From the NCBI GenBank assembly GCA_017961285.1, contig JAGCXO010000026.1, positions 1 to 35,231 of the forward strand: a DNA stretch of 35,231 nucleotides. The letters are read 5' to 3'. Position 1 is the first letter of the stretch, and each line of letters begins with the position of its first letter. A model generated the notes under the pieces. The model worked only from the letters and a program-made list of their open reading frames with translations. It made no database searches and was not told the origin of the DNA. This stretch comes from Alphaproteobacteria bacterium (GTDB lineage Bacteria > Pseudomonadota > Alphaproteobacteria > RF32 > CAG-239). Positions 26,501 to 33,786 of the stretch are shown here, in pieces. Both the position numbers and the translations under genes were made by a program.

Positions 26501-27010
26501 TTGAAGGTCTTTTATGAAATTGTGAGCTTCATCCAAGCGATTTTCCAATATCAGCCGTCCGGCTTGTCCGTCTGCGCCGGCGGTCAATGCAATTAGTCCT
26601 TGATTGTGTTCTCTCAAGTCATCGAGAGTAATTTGCGGTTTTTCGACAACTGTTGTCAAACCACCAAGATACGACTTATTCATCAATTTTATGATGTTTA
26701 AGTATCCGGTTTTATCTTGTATCAAAAGCACAATTTTATCAGGTTCAACTATTCTGCCTTTTGATTTTAGAACATCATCGGCATCAGGATTGCGCAAATA
26801 CATCTGCGTACCTAAAATGGGTTTTACTCCGTTTTGGGGGGCGTTTGCCGAAAAATCTTTGGCACCAAACATGGTGGCTGTATCGGTTATGGCAACCGCA
26901 GGAAAACCCATTTCCGCAATTTTTTTTGTTAGCTCCGGCATTTTCATTGCTCCTTCAAGCAACGAATATGCCGAGTGGACCCTGAGATGTATAAATTGCG
27001 GATTTATCAT
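23534..27010 (-). CDS. dnaE: DNA polymerase III alpha subunit
   Basis: The replicative polymerase subunit has 1158 residues, the same size as E. coli DnaE. The N-terminal PHP domain starts HLRVHSAYSLLEGAM (residues 7-21) and continues to about 270. The catalytic palm contains PDFDVDF with Asp418 and Asp420, preceded by PVGPGRGSGAGSIVAW. Then come the fingers (YEEQVM-like YQEQVMKIAQELAGYTLGGAD), the helix-hairpin-helix region (SAIKGVGEANMKALVAERE) and a C-terminal OB/tau-binding region. It is the DnaE1 type, not PolC or the DnaE2 mutasome form. AAAGAG precedes the ATG. It lies 13 bases after a small lipoprotein gene and one base before a six-TM protein gene, forming one transcriptional unit. 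Confidence 0.98.
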   Translation of the reverse strand: MINPQFIHLRVHSAYSLLEGAMKMPELTKKIAEMGFPAVAITDTATMFGAKDFSANAPQNGVKPILGTQMYLRNPDADDVLKSKGRIVEPDKIVLLIQDKTGYLNIIKLMNKSYLGGLTTVVEKPQITLDDLREHNQGLIALTAGADGQAGRLILENRLDEAHNFIKDLQAIFGDRLYMEISRIGLEKETKTEPIFLEMAYKYNIPLVATNEAFFFDAEMYEAHDALVCISMGEYVSNENRLHYSQEQRLKTTEEMLELFSDLPEATANTVQIAKRCNFMLEFVAPLLPIFECPEGKTQNEYIREQANLGLTQRLQAKVYFEGMTDEQKQDIDKRYHERLEYELSVIEKMGFAGYFLIVSDFIRWSKANGVPVGPGRGSGAGSIVAWSLFITDLDPLKLDLLFERFLNPERVNMPDFDVDFCQENRYKTIEYVQNKYGIDHVAQIITYGKLQSKAVIRDVARVLQMPYSQADRISKMIPPPVQGKQPSLQEALDQVPELEEMRKNDPQINTLFEIAMKLEGLYRNTGMHAAGVVIGDRPLDQLVPLYKDPRADMPVTQYDMKYIEETGLIKFDFLGLKTLTTIKKALDLIKLNHGIELDMERISLDDKPTYELLQRGDTAGVFQFESAGMKDVHRQIKPDRFEDLIAIVSLYRPGPMDNIPSYIRRKHGEEEITYLHPKLEPILKNTYGIMIYQEQVMKIAQELAGYTLGGADKLRKAMGKKKKEEMIKHRGIFVEGAVANGIDRDTATSIYDQMEKFASYGFNKSHAAAYSLISYQTAYLKAHYPVEFMSATMSMDIINTDKLHFFKDECVKMGIKVLPPDVNNSSYEFTVKNNQILYALSAIKGVGEANMKALVAEREAHGKFKDMSDFIHRMDIKQINRKQLEQLIKAGAFDCLDKNRGKLFANIDNIIQHINSSCELKNSSQSSLFGAEEISSQVRLKDAPDWPELERLKLESEAIGFYLSAHPLDSYAEGMEKLGLKSCSEIFRGLQVGDTVRAKLAGCVTSFKTRISQKGNKFAFLGLSDASDGFEGIIFSETLSQSEEIIKSGNPLLATVKIEKQAEEANPKIMIEYLENLDKAIADISKGIVIYISNAEALKSLHEILQHDHNGPNKIYIKPENNDWDIRIELAGGFAFADDKMISQIKSIPGISAVKEI

Positions 27011-27023
27011 TTTTTACTCTTTG

Positions 27024-27179
27024 CTAGCGAGATACTCCATTGATGCAACGTTCGGGCGATTGAGCACATATTTCTTTGTCAGAATTCATTTCATAAAGGC
27101 GATCGCGCTTTGGACCAAAATTGCCGGCAGTGCAACCTAACAAAAACAAGAATATAAACAAAATAAAAAAATTACGCAT
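27024..27179 (-). CDS. Small lipoprotein (51 aa)
   Basis: The minus-strand reading frame from ATG 27179 to TAG gives 51 residues. Residues 1-15 are a lipoprotein signal (MRNFFILFIFLFLLG) followed by Cys16, a lipobox LLGC. The mature peptide is only 36 residues, with a basic stretch GPKRDRL and two further cysteines (SDKEICAQSPERCINGV) that could form a disulfide. The ATG overlaps the stop of the upstream 123-residue membrane protein by one base (TAATG), and the stop lies 13 bases before dnaE. That coupling plus the clear lipobox supports a real gene. Small alphaproteobacterial envelope lipoproteins are common; no function can be inferred. Confidence 0.75.
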   Translation of the reverse strand: MRNFFILFIFLFLLGCTAGNFGPKRDRLYEMNSDKEICAQSPERCINGVSR

Positions 27180-27550
27180 TATTTTAGCCCCCAAAAAACT
27201 ATTTTTATTGAAAGAAACACAAGTATTACCGTGATAATCCGTGATAAGTGGCGCAACCAGATACTGCGGTCATAGGAGGCGGAACTTCGCCATATACCCA
27301 AAAGCAAAGAACAGCAATAGAAAAGCAAAAAGCTTGTCAAAGAAAGGTATAAAACTATCAGAAAAGGAGTTGAGCCATCTTCTACCTTGAACGAAAACAA
27401 ATATGATAATATTGTTTGTTTGCCAAGCTTGTGAGCAAGAATTTTGCCTATTATGCGGGTAAATAACGTTAAAGACAACAAACCTAAAACGGCAAATTGC
27501 CAAAATGTTGCGACTATCCCCAACTCACCATTTATCAATTTTTTGAACAT
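27179..27550 (-). CDS. Small three-TM membrane protein, unknown function
   Basis: The protein has 123 residues with three hydrophobic helices (about 14-38, 61-87 and 101-120). A polar loop with LGIWRSSASYDRSIWLRHLSRI lies between helices two and three. I do not recognise the family, although the LG[VI]WRSA..Y...W pattern occurs in small proteobacterial inner-membrane proteins. It is the first gene of the unit that continues into the lipoprotein, dnaE and the six-TM protein. An inverted repeat at 27552-27578 covers its ribosome-binding region, and 88 bases separate it from the end of the M49-like gene upstream. Confidence 0.75.
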   Translation of the reverse strand: MFKKLINGELGIVATFWQFAVLGLLSLTLFTRIIGKILAHKLGKQTILSYLFSFKVEDGSTPFLIVLYLSLTSFLLFYCCSLLLGIWRSSASYDRSIWLRHLSRIITVILVFLSIKIVFWGLK

Positions 27551-27551
27551 A

Positions 27552-27578
27552 GCAAATTTCCAATTACACCAAATTTGC
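27552..27578. repeat. Inverted repeat over the ribosome site of the 123-residue gene
   Basis: GCAAATTT (27552-27559) and AAATTTGC (27571-27578) are perfect 8-base arms around 11 bases, directly next to the ATG at 27550 on the minus strand. It could be a DNA operator or an mRNA hairpin hiding the ribosome site. Confidence 0.4.
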
Positions 27579-27638
27579 TTTATATTGCTCTAAAATCAAT
27601 CTTTCTGCAAGCAGATTCTATCTTTTTTACTATCACTT

Positions 27639-29351
27639 TTAAAAGTAGCGCACAATCTTTTTATATGGCTTTAGACCAAGTTCACGATGAACTTTGGCAA
27701 TATGTTGCGAGTGTCTGCCCCATTTGGTATATTTATCAATGAATTCTTTGGCTTTTTGCGGAGATTTGGAAAGCTGAACCTCTATTGTGTCGGCCAATAA
27801 TTTATTAAACACTATCGGTAAGCGATCAAAATCTATGCTCAAAAGGCCTTGGGCATTGAAGGATACTGCCTTGTTCTCTAGGAGATAATTAAACTGTATC
27901 AGATCGGCCATACGGTGCGGCAACATATCGTGCGGGCGAGCACGCAAAAACATTCCGCCGACAATGCAACTGACATATATCTTTTTGAGTGTTTCGCGGC
28001 TTATGATGCCTTTTTTGACATATTCGGGCATAAAAGTTAAGGAAATGGTATCAGCTTTGTGCTCTTCTATGATATGTTTATATTTGCCTAATGCTCCTTG
28101 ATATTGGCTATCCGGCCCAAGGGAATGTCCGTTTTCGTGTCCGATAACAAATATGTGTATAGCCTCGGAATCGTAATATTTATGCAAATCTTTAGAAACA
28201 AGTCTTTGCAATATTTTCTTTTCTTTTTCTTTGTCTTTTCCCATACGCACCTGTCGGTGATATACATTGCGACGCCCGCCTCCGGTTTTGACCGACAATT
28301 TGTCGTTATTTGGCAGATTTTGGGCAGTGGTAATGCCTCCGCGGCATTGTGCATAATCGCCTTCTAAGTCGACAAGATCAACATCTACCATGGTTTGTTT
28401 TATTTCTTCACCATCCAATATATGTTGATGGTATTTGTCTTTATAGGGCATTAAATTCGCCAATTCCTTTATATGTTGCTTGAACTTCAAGATAAGTTCG
28501 GTTCCTTCTTTGTTGACAATTCCCACGCGAGCACCAAGCATATCTTTGGCAACAGGCTCAATATTATGCTTTTCAAGAAGTGAAGAAAGTTTTTTATTAT
28601 TGAAAACAGTTGATGTGATTTCATCATCATAATTTTCGCGACTGATGGTAAACTCCAAATTGTTGTCTTGCAAAACTGCCCAATGTTTGTCGGCAAGCAT
28701 ATCCATATCAGGATTATTTTGCAAAAATGCCTGCGCCTGCCAACCGAGATAGTCCTTGAATTCTTCTTCGTCGCAATAATGAGCGGCTACTTCAAGCTCA
28801 TTAGCAATTAAGGAAAACTCATTGCGAAAATATTCGATATAATCTATTGCTTTCAACTCTTTACCGTTACGTCTTACCATGGTGCGGGCGCTTAATATCT
28901 GGCGAACTTCTTCGATTTTTCCGACCTGCAACATATTGATAAGAATTTGATGAAATTCTTCAACACTCAAGTCTTGCGGATAAAAATTGTGACCTTTCAA
29001 GAGATGGATATCCTCAAAAATCTCTATCGGTTTGGAATCAACACCGTTAAAACCGGCTACTCCGTTGAGAGAATTGAACATCTCTAAAGCTAATTTTGCT
29101 TGTTTGTTTGAAGAAGCTGCTTTTTGCAAAGCCTTTTTCATATCCAAATTATACGGATTGTCCTGCTCCAATGACACATCATTGATGATTTTGGCGGCGG
29201 CGACAAGATGTTCCAAAGCCTTCTTATTGCCGGCGGACAAATTTTTATATCCCGCAAAGTTTTTATCTATAAGTTTAATTTCAACGCTTTTTGAAAGCAT
29301 ATCCTGCAGTTTTTCTGCGGTATAATTGATTTTATGTCCGTTAATTTGCAT
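27639..29351 (-). CDS. Zinc metallopeptidase of the dipeptidyl-peptidase III (M49)-like type
   Basis: The protein has 570 residues and no signal peptide. The zinc site is HENGH at 405-409 in FVIGHENGHSLGP, with a downstream acidic ligand in EEHKADTISL (about 429-437), the equivalent of EECRAE/EELKAD in M49 relatives. The C-terminal part (GGMFLRARPHDMLPHRMADLIQFNYLLENKAV...) follows the pattern of bacterial DPP III-like proteins (R...R.G...AH..A...NYL...GA). Classic M49 enzymes have HELLGH (one residue longer); the shorter H-E-x-G-H form appears here. DPP III removes dipeptides from peptide N-termini; the substrate here is unknown. The first 300 residues are helical and poorly conserved to my eye. 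Its start lies inside the last codons of the MEMO-AMMECR1 gene (11-bp overlap), so the two are translationally coupled. Confidence 0.75.
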   Translation of the reverse strand: MQINGHKINYTAEKLQDMLSKSVEIKLIDKNFAGYKNLSAGNKKALEHLVAAAKIINDVSLEQDNPYNLDMKKALQKAASSNKQAKLALEMFNSLNGVAGFNGVDSKPIEIFEDIHLLKGHNFYPQDLSVEEFHQILINMLQVGKIEEVRQILSARTMVRRNGKELKAIDYIEYFRNEFSLIANELEVAAHYCDEEEFKDYLGWQAQAFLQNNPDMDMLADKHWAVLQDNNLEFTISRENYDDEITSTVFNNKKLSSLLEKHNIEPVAKDMLGARVGIVNKEGTELILKFKQHIKELANLMPYKDKYHQHILDGEEIKQTMVDVDLVDLEGDYAQCRGGITTAQNLPNNDKLSVKTGGGRRNVYHRQVRMGKDKEKEKKILQRLVSKDLHKYYDSEAIHIFVIGHENGHSLGPDSQYQGALGKYKHIIEEHKADTISLTFMPEYVKKGIISRETLKKIYVSCIVGGMFLRARPHDMLPHRMADLIQFNYLLENKAVSFNAQGLLSIDFDRLPIVFNKLLADTIEVQLSKSPQKAKEFIDKYTKWGRHSQHIAKVHRELGLKPYKKIVRYF

Positions 29352-30900
29352 TTTCTTTTATCTCCACAGTATAGAAACGATAAACTTGAATATCATTAGA
29401 CCAGAAACTAGGGCTCATTCCGGCTTTTAGTTTCAAATTGTCCAAAAATGCTTTTTTATCCGGAAGTTGCACCCATACAGATGGCAGAAACAGACCTTGA
29501 CGACTGCCGTCACGGATAATTACACCATCAACGTTGGGAACAAGTTGATTTAATAAATCCTGCTCATCGGTATATCTGATTTTTTCAAAGCCGGTTAATA
29601 ATGATATGGAAATTGCAATATCCGGCAATTCTTCAGCCGTAAGCGGTGAGAATCGCGTATCATTCAGGGCAGCGGCACGGGCATTATCAACAACGTCAGC
29701 AACAACAGCTTTGCGAGGATATAGAGAACCGATGCAACCTCTGAGTTCGTTTTGTTTGGTCAAAGTTACAAAAGAAGCTCCGCGGTCAAACAAATGGTCA
29801 TCATAACTGCCGCGGTCAGGATGGTAGTTTTTGCCTTTAACAGATTGTTCTAGTGATTTATGTGCGGCTGCTATCAACGGCTGTCCATATTCGGATGCAA
29901 ATTTCAACAGCCCTTCTCTTTCTCTTGCGATTTTGGTGATTTTCAGGCCTTTTTGACTGAAGCTCCAAGCTCCGTATCCGACAACGCGACTTTTATCATT
30001 GCTAACATCGCCAGAATTTATCAGTGCCAAAACTTCGGGTTTGTAATTGAAAGCTTTGGCAAGTTTCAATGCTGTATTTATACCTCCGGCACCGCAAGAG
30101 TGGTGATAATCTATATCATCTTGCCCCTCTTCTACCTTGAGAGCGGTCTCGGTATCCATCTGTACTGCCTCATTATAAGGATGATAGTGTGATAAATCGG
30201 CAGAAACAACAAGCAAAGTATCATCTTTTTGCAGATATGGCTGCAAAGCATCCGCCATTTCCTGAGGATTCATATTTCCATAAACGATAGGCACTATTTT
30301 GAGATTGGGAATAAGTTTTTGTAAAAATGGTAGTTGAACCTCTAGAGAATGTTCTTTTTCATGGGCTTTGTCATTGACTTTTATCATATTGTTTTTTAGC
30401 AAGGCACTTGCTATCTCGGTGTTCACTTCAACAACTCCCAAAGGTGTTTTGAAATATTGGGCTTTGGGTAAGGCGGCTCCTTCCAATGCCTCATAGTGAG
30501 ACGGCCCAAGTAAAATGACATTTTTTATGTTTGAGGCAAAATCTTTCAAAGGAAGATAGGCTTGTGCCGCGGCAACGGCTGAAAATTGGTATCCGGCATG
30601 GGGAACAACAATGATTTTTGGTTGAGACAGATGTTGCTGATAGTTAAGCGACAAAAGTTCATCCATGGCTTGGTTTAGAACTGTGCTGTCAACAGGATAA
30701 AAATATCCGGCAACTGCGGGATTGCGATATTTTTCCATTGGATCTCCTTTGCTGGTATAGTGTGAAGCCAGTGAATGATTTGATGAAACTTGGTGGCGGA
30801 AATAAATTACGTTAACAACGGCTAGAACCACAACAATTAACGATATAATTATGTATCTGCGGATTTTGCTGCTGTTTTCATCTTGAGATTTTTGTTTCAT
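29341..30900 (-). CDS. Membrane-anchored MEMO-AMMECR1 fusion protein (AmmeMemoRadiSam components B and A)
   Basis: The protein has 519 residues. Residues 15-33 are a transmembrane helix preceded by KIRR, which predicts the rest lies outside the cytoplasm. Residues about 58-318 form the MEMO domain: AGYFYP, PHAGY (H101), GPSHYE (H135), VSADLSHYHPY and HHSCGAGG (C259), matching the metal-site and dioxygenase-fold residues of MEMO. Residues about 328-515 are AMMECR1: RGASFVTL, LRGCIGSLYP (C389), DTRFSPLTAEEL and the GVIIRDG..QGLFLPSVW block. The AmmeMemoRadiSam set of AMMECR1, MEMO and a radical SAM protein is conserved in many bacteria and archaea. The radical SAM partner is not in this window. 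AAGGA precedes the ATG; HAD upstream (12 bases) and the M49-like gene downstream (overlap) share the transcript. Confidence 0.88.
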   Translation of the reverse strand: MKQKSQDENSSKIRRYIIISLIVVVLAVVNVIYFRHQVSSNHSLASHYTSKGDPMEKYRNPAVAGYFYPVDSTVLNQAMDELLSLNYQQHLSQPKIIVVPHAGYQFSAVAAAQAYLPLKDFASNIKNVILLGPSHYEALEGAALPKAQYFKTPLGVVEVNTEIASALLKNNMIKVNDKAHEKEHSLEVQLPFLQKLIPNLKIVPIVYGNMNPQEMADALQPYLQKDDTLLVVSADLSHYHPYNEAVQMDTETALKVEEGQDDIDYHHSCGAGGINTALKLAKAFNYKPEVLALINSGDVSNDKSRVVGYGAWSFSQKGLKITKIAREREGLLKFASEYGQPLIAAAHKSLEQSVKGKNYHPDRGSYDDHLFDRGASFVTLTKQNELRGCIGSLYPRKAVVADVVDNARAAALNDTRFSPLTAEELPDIAISISLLTGFEKIRYTDEQDLLNQLVPNVDGVIIRDGSRQGLFLPSVWVQLPDKKAFLDNLKLKAGMSPSFWSNDIQVYRFYTVEIKENAN

Positions 30901-30912
30901 ATCTTTTCCTTT

Positions 30913-31572
30913 TTAGTCTATGGATTCCAAAAGAGAATAATAATCCTTGAAGAAAATTATATTTTTACAATTTGTATTGTCATTAAGATTTTTATCATTA
31001 TTAACACGGATCGGTAATGCATTTACTGCAGAAGCACACAAATTATCCAGTTGGCTATCGCCTATTATCCAAACAGTTTCGGGCGAAATATCCGCAAAAT
31101 CAATCAAATCTTTCAAGGTATAAAGGGCTTGGTCACCATAGGGTTTGTCTTTGGGAGCTTCGTGTCCGCAGACGATTTTATCGAACATATCTGCAGAATA
31201 CAGCATCGGCAACTCATATTCCAAAAGGTGTCTGTCCTTATTGGTCATTATCGCGATTTTTATTCCTTTAGCGCGGAAAAAGTTTATAACTTTGTCGGCA
31301 TTATTGAAGCCTTGGAAATTATTTTTCACATATTGCTTATAATATCGGCAGAATTTTGTGTATGCCGAATGAGATTTTTGCCCGAATATGTTGGGAAAAT
31401 TGTCAAGAAAAGAAAGCATTTCATCACGCAGATTTTTGACCTCGTCCCAGCATGGCATTTCATATTCTTTTAGGACTCGGTTTATGGCCTGCACTCTCGG
31501 GATGTCACTTTGGGCTAAAGTGCCGTCCCAATCAAAAATCACCACTTTCAGTTTTTTGCTGCTTAATTTCAT
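30913..31572 (-). CDS. HAD-superfamily phosphatase (phosphoglycolate phosphatase-like)
   Basis: The protein has 219 residues. Motif I is FDWDGTLAQSD (nucleophile D14, D16), motif II is MTNKDR, motif III is the lysine of APKDKPYGDQAL and motif IV is IIGDSQLDNLCASA, all present. A helical cap lies between residues 20 and 95, the layout of Gph/PGP-like type I HADs. It probably hydrolyses a small phosphoester such as phosphoglycolate; the substrate is not determinable. GGAG lies about 9 bases before the ATG. It follows serS by 81 bases and precedes the MEMO-AMMECR1 gene by 12 bases. Confidence 0.88.
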   Translation of the reverse strand: MKLSSKKLKVVIFDWDGTLAQSDIPRVQAINRVLKEYEMPCWDEVKNLRDEMLSFLDNFPNIFGQKSHSAYTKFCRYYKQYVKNNFQGFNNADKVINFFRAKGIKIAIMTNKDRHLLEYELPMLYSADMFDKIVCGHEAPKDKPYGDQALYTLKDLIDFADISPETVWIIGDSQLDNLCASAVNALPIRVNNDKNLNDNTNCKNIIFFKDYYSLLESID

Positions 31573-31653
31573 CTATAATTCTCCTTGTCTGCAAATAAGA
31601 TAAAGCAATATGAAAAAATTACAAGACAAAGAAGAAAAAAACCCGTCAAGCGA

Positions 31654-32934
31654 CTATTTTTGAGAACCTTTAATAAAGGTCTTTCCCATCATATAAGGCT
31701 GGAGTTTTTCCGGTATGCGGATTGAGCTATCGGCTTGCTGGTGATTTTCCAAAAACGGAACCAATGCGCGAGGAGTTGCAATACCGGTATTGTTCAGAGT
31801 GTGAACAAAACGGACTTTTCCTTCGGCATTATCACGATAGCGTAAATTGGTGCGGCGAGCCTGCCAATCAGTGATATTGGAACAGCTATGTGTTTCACGA
31901 TAGCAGTTTTGGCTCGGGACCCAAGCTTCCAAATCATATTGACGATATTTCGGGGCACCCATGTCGCCGGTGCAAACTTCCAAAACCTGATACGGCAATT
32001 CAAAATCCTGCAAAATCTCTTCGGAAATCTGCAACAATTTTTGGTGCCATTTTTCGCTTTCGTTAACGTCATTTTTGCAGATAACAAACTGCTCGGTTTT
32101 CATAAATTGGTGAACTCTGGTCAGACCTCTGGTATCTTTGCCGGCGGCTCCTGCCTCACGACGAAAACACGGAGAAAAACCGGCATAGAGAATCGGTAAA
32201 TCATTTTCGGTCAAAAGCTCGTCAGCGCGCAATGAATTCAAGATAAGCTCGGCTGTGCCGGAAAGATAAATATCATCTTGCGGCATATAATAGATTTCAT
32301 CTTTAGCAAAAGGCAGATAACCCTGACCGTATAAGGGTTTTTCTTTGGATAATGACGGAACGGTGATAACTCTGAATCCGTTGGCGGCAAGCTTATCCAT
32401 AACGTATAAATGCATAGCAAGCTCCAAGCGAGCTAACTCGTTGGTGATGGCATAACTGCGGGAACCGCAAACTTTTGCAATTCGCTCGCACTCGGTCCAG
32501 CCGTTTATTTCCATCAATTCGACATGGTCTTTGGGCTCAAAATCAAAGTGCGGGATATCACCAACCTTGCGAACAACAACATTCTCGGTATCATCAACAC
32601 CGACAGGACTTTGCGGAGACGGAAGATTGGGCAAGCGCCACATAATGTCGTCAAATTTTGCCTGCTCTTCAGCAAGTTTTTCTTGTTCAACCTTTAATTG
32701 TTCGCCAAGTTCGCGACTTTTGGCGATTATGTTCGGACGTTCTTCCGGACTGGCGGATTTTATGGAATTGCTCAAACGATTTTTTTCTTCAGCCAAAGCT
32801 TGGGAAGAAGTTTTGAGCTGATTTACTCTTTTGTGGAGAGCTAACAACCCGTCAACATCAATATTAAAATTTTTCTTGGCAAAACCTTCTTTTACCAACT
32901 GTGTGTTCTCGGCAATAAACTTAATATCCAACAT
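31654..32934 (-). CDS. serS: Seryl-tRNA synthetase
   Basis: This class II synthetase of 426 residues charges tRNA-Ser (and tRNA-Sec if present). Residues 1-105 are the two-helix coiled-coil arm that reads the long variable arm of tRNA-Ser. Core motifs are the motif 2 block FRREAGAAGKDTRGLTRVHQF with the catalytic arginine, TGDMGAPKYRQYDLEAWVPSQ, and the C-terminal motif 3 NNTGIATPRALVPFLENHQ. Length and order are typical of bacterial SerRS. A promoter with an embedded palindrome lies at 32966-32994. It heads a series with the HAD, MEMO-AMMECR1 and M49-like genes; no strong terminator separates it from the HAD gene. Confidence 0.98.
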   Translation of the reverse strand: MLDIKFIAENTQLVKEGFAKKNFNIDVDGLLALHKRVNQLKTSSQALAEEKNRLSNSIKSASPEERPNIIAKSRELGEQLKVEQEKLAEEQAKFDDIMWRLPNLPSPQSPVGVDDTENVVVRKVGDIPHFDFEPKDHVELMEINGWTECERIAKVCGSRSYAITNELARLELAMHLYVMDKLAANGFRVITVPSLSKEKPLYGQGYLPFAKDEIYYMPQDDIYLSGTAELILNSLRADELLTENDLPILYAGFSPCFRREAGAAGKDTRGLTRVHQFMKTEQFVICKNDVNESEKWHQKLLQISEEILQDFELPYQVLEVCTGDMGAPKYRQYDLEAWVPSQNCYRETHSCSNITDWQARRTNLRYRDNAEGKVRFVHTLNNTGIATPRALVPFLENHQQADSSIRIPEKLQPYMMGKTFIKGSQK

Positions 32935-32965
32935 TGTTCCAGTCCTAAATTATTAAACTTGTGCG

Positions 32966-32994
32966 ATATTAGCAATTATCAGAGATAATTACAA
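32966..32994 (-). promoter_or_regulatory. serS promoter with a palindromic operator candidate in the spacer
   Basis: On the minus strand TTGTAA (32994-32989) and TAATAT (32971-32966) are 17 bases apart. The spacer and -35 contain a perfect palindrome, AATTATC-AGA-GATAATT (32974-32990), with 7-base arms. A protein bound there would cover the promoter. The regulator is unknown. Confidence 0.5.
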
Positions 32995-33052
32995 TCAAAA
33001 AATTTAGATTAATGCGTAAGCTCAAATGTTGTACAAAAATTACAACTTTAGC

Positions 33053-33081
33053 TTGACAAATATATTTTTATATTGTATTAA
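33053..33081 (+). promoter_or_regulatory. Promoter of the 33-34 kb cassette
   Basis: TTGACA (33053-33058, perfect) and TATTAA (33076-33081) are 17 bases apart. The start codon is at 33191, leaving an untranslated leader of about 100 bases. Confidence 0.65.
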
Positions 33082-33190
33082 TTGAGCAACAAAAGAATAC
33101 CGATGTAGTTGTTTTGGCTTAAATGTTGATAAGATAGGAGCGGCAACCTTTTGTTAACTTAATAGCAATAATTTTAACGAAAGGATTTTA

Positions 33191-33778
33191 ATGATGAACT
33201 ATGATAATGGCACGCAATCCAATAATTATGCCAATATGACTATACGAGAAGAATTACAGGCTCGTTTTGATGAGCTTAATAGAAGGCAAAGCAAGAATGG
33301 CCTTGTAAATGATTTTGCGAATAAGTATTCAAATCTTCTAGAAAAAGGCGCTAATATTTATAATGATGTTGAAAATGTAAGTTATGATTTGACGCAGAGG
33401 GCTTTGAATAAAAAATGGGCAGATCCGAGTTTTGATAATAAATCTTCTATGGGATTAGCTTTGAATGAGGCTAGTAGAATTTCTCCCCTTAATTTTTCTG
33501 ATGTTAACAAACATCGCTATATAAGTTGTGTCGGTGCAAATGATGGTTATGCCTCTGCCGTTGCTACTTTAGCGGGAGGAATTTTAGTTAAAGAAGGTAA
33601 AGATTTGTATAGTAAGCTGCGTAATGAAAAAAATGATCCTAGATATCGCAATAAATTCGGGGTTGTTGGCGATAGCTTAAAAGATATTGGTAATGATATA
33701 ATCGGAACTGTTTATGGAGTGACGGCAGATAGTGTCAATGATTGCAGTATATTTTTACCAAACTGGGCGAGAAGATAA
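33191..33778 (+). CDS. Soluble protein of unknown family (195 aa)
   Basis: I do not recognise this protein. It has no signal peptide. Residues 1-75 are polar and helical (IREELQARFDELNRRQS, a possible coiled coil). A Gly/Ala-rich stretch, ANDGYASAVATLAGGILV (about 115-132), is the only moderately hydrophobic region and could associate with membranes. The end, NDIIGTVYGVTADSVNDCSIFLP, is again mildly hydrophobic. AAAGGA lies about 6 bases before the ATG at 33191 (a second ATG follows at once). It is transcribed from a strong promoter with a long leader and followed by a 10-bp hairpin and two small membrane-protein genes that may share its transcript. Base composition is similar to its neighbours but more AT-rich than the synthetase genes. 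Confidence 0.65.
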   Translation: MMNYDNGTQSNNYANMTIREELQARFDELNRRQSKNGLVNDFANKYSNLLEKGANIYNDVENVSYDLTQRALNKKWADPSFDNKSSMGLALNEASRISPLNFSDVNKHRYISCVGANDGYASAVATLAGGILVKEGKDLYSKLRNEKNDPRYRNKFGVVGDSLKDIGNDIIGTVYGVTADSVNDCSIFLPNWARR

Positions 33779-33786
33779 CTAACTAC

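Noticed and set aside
31051-31473. 140-codon plus-strand frame
   Set aside because: It lies antisense within the HAD phosphatase gene, whose four motifs are intact.
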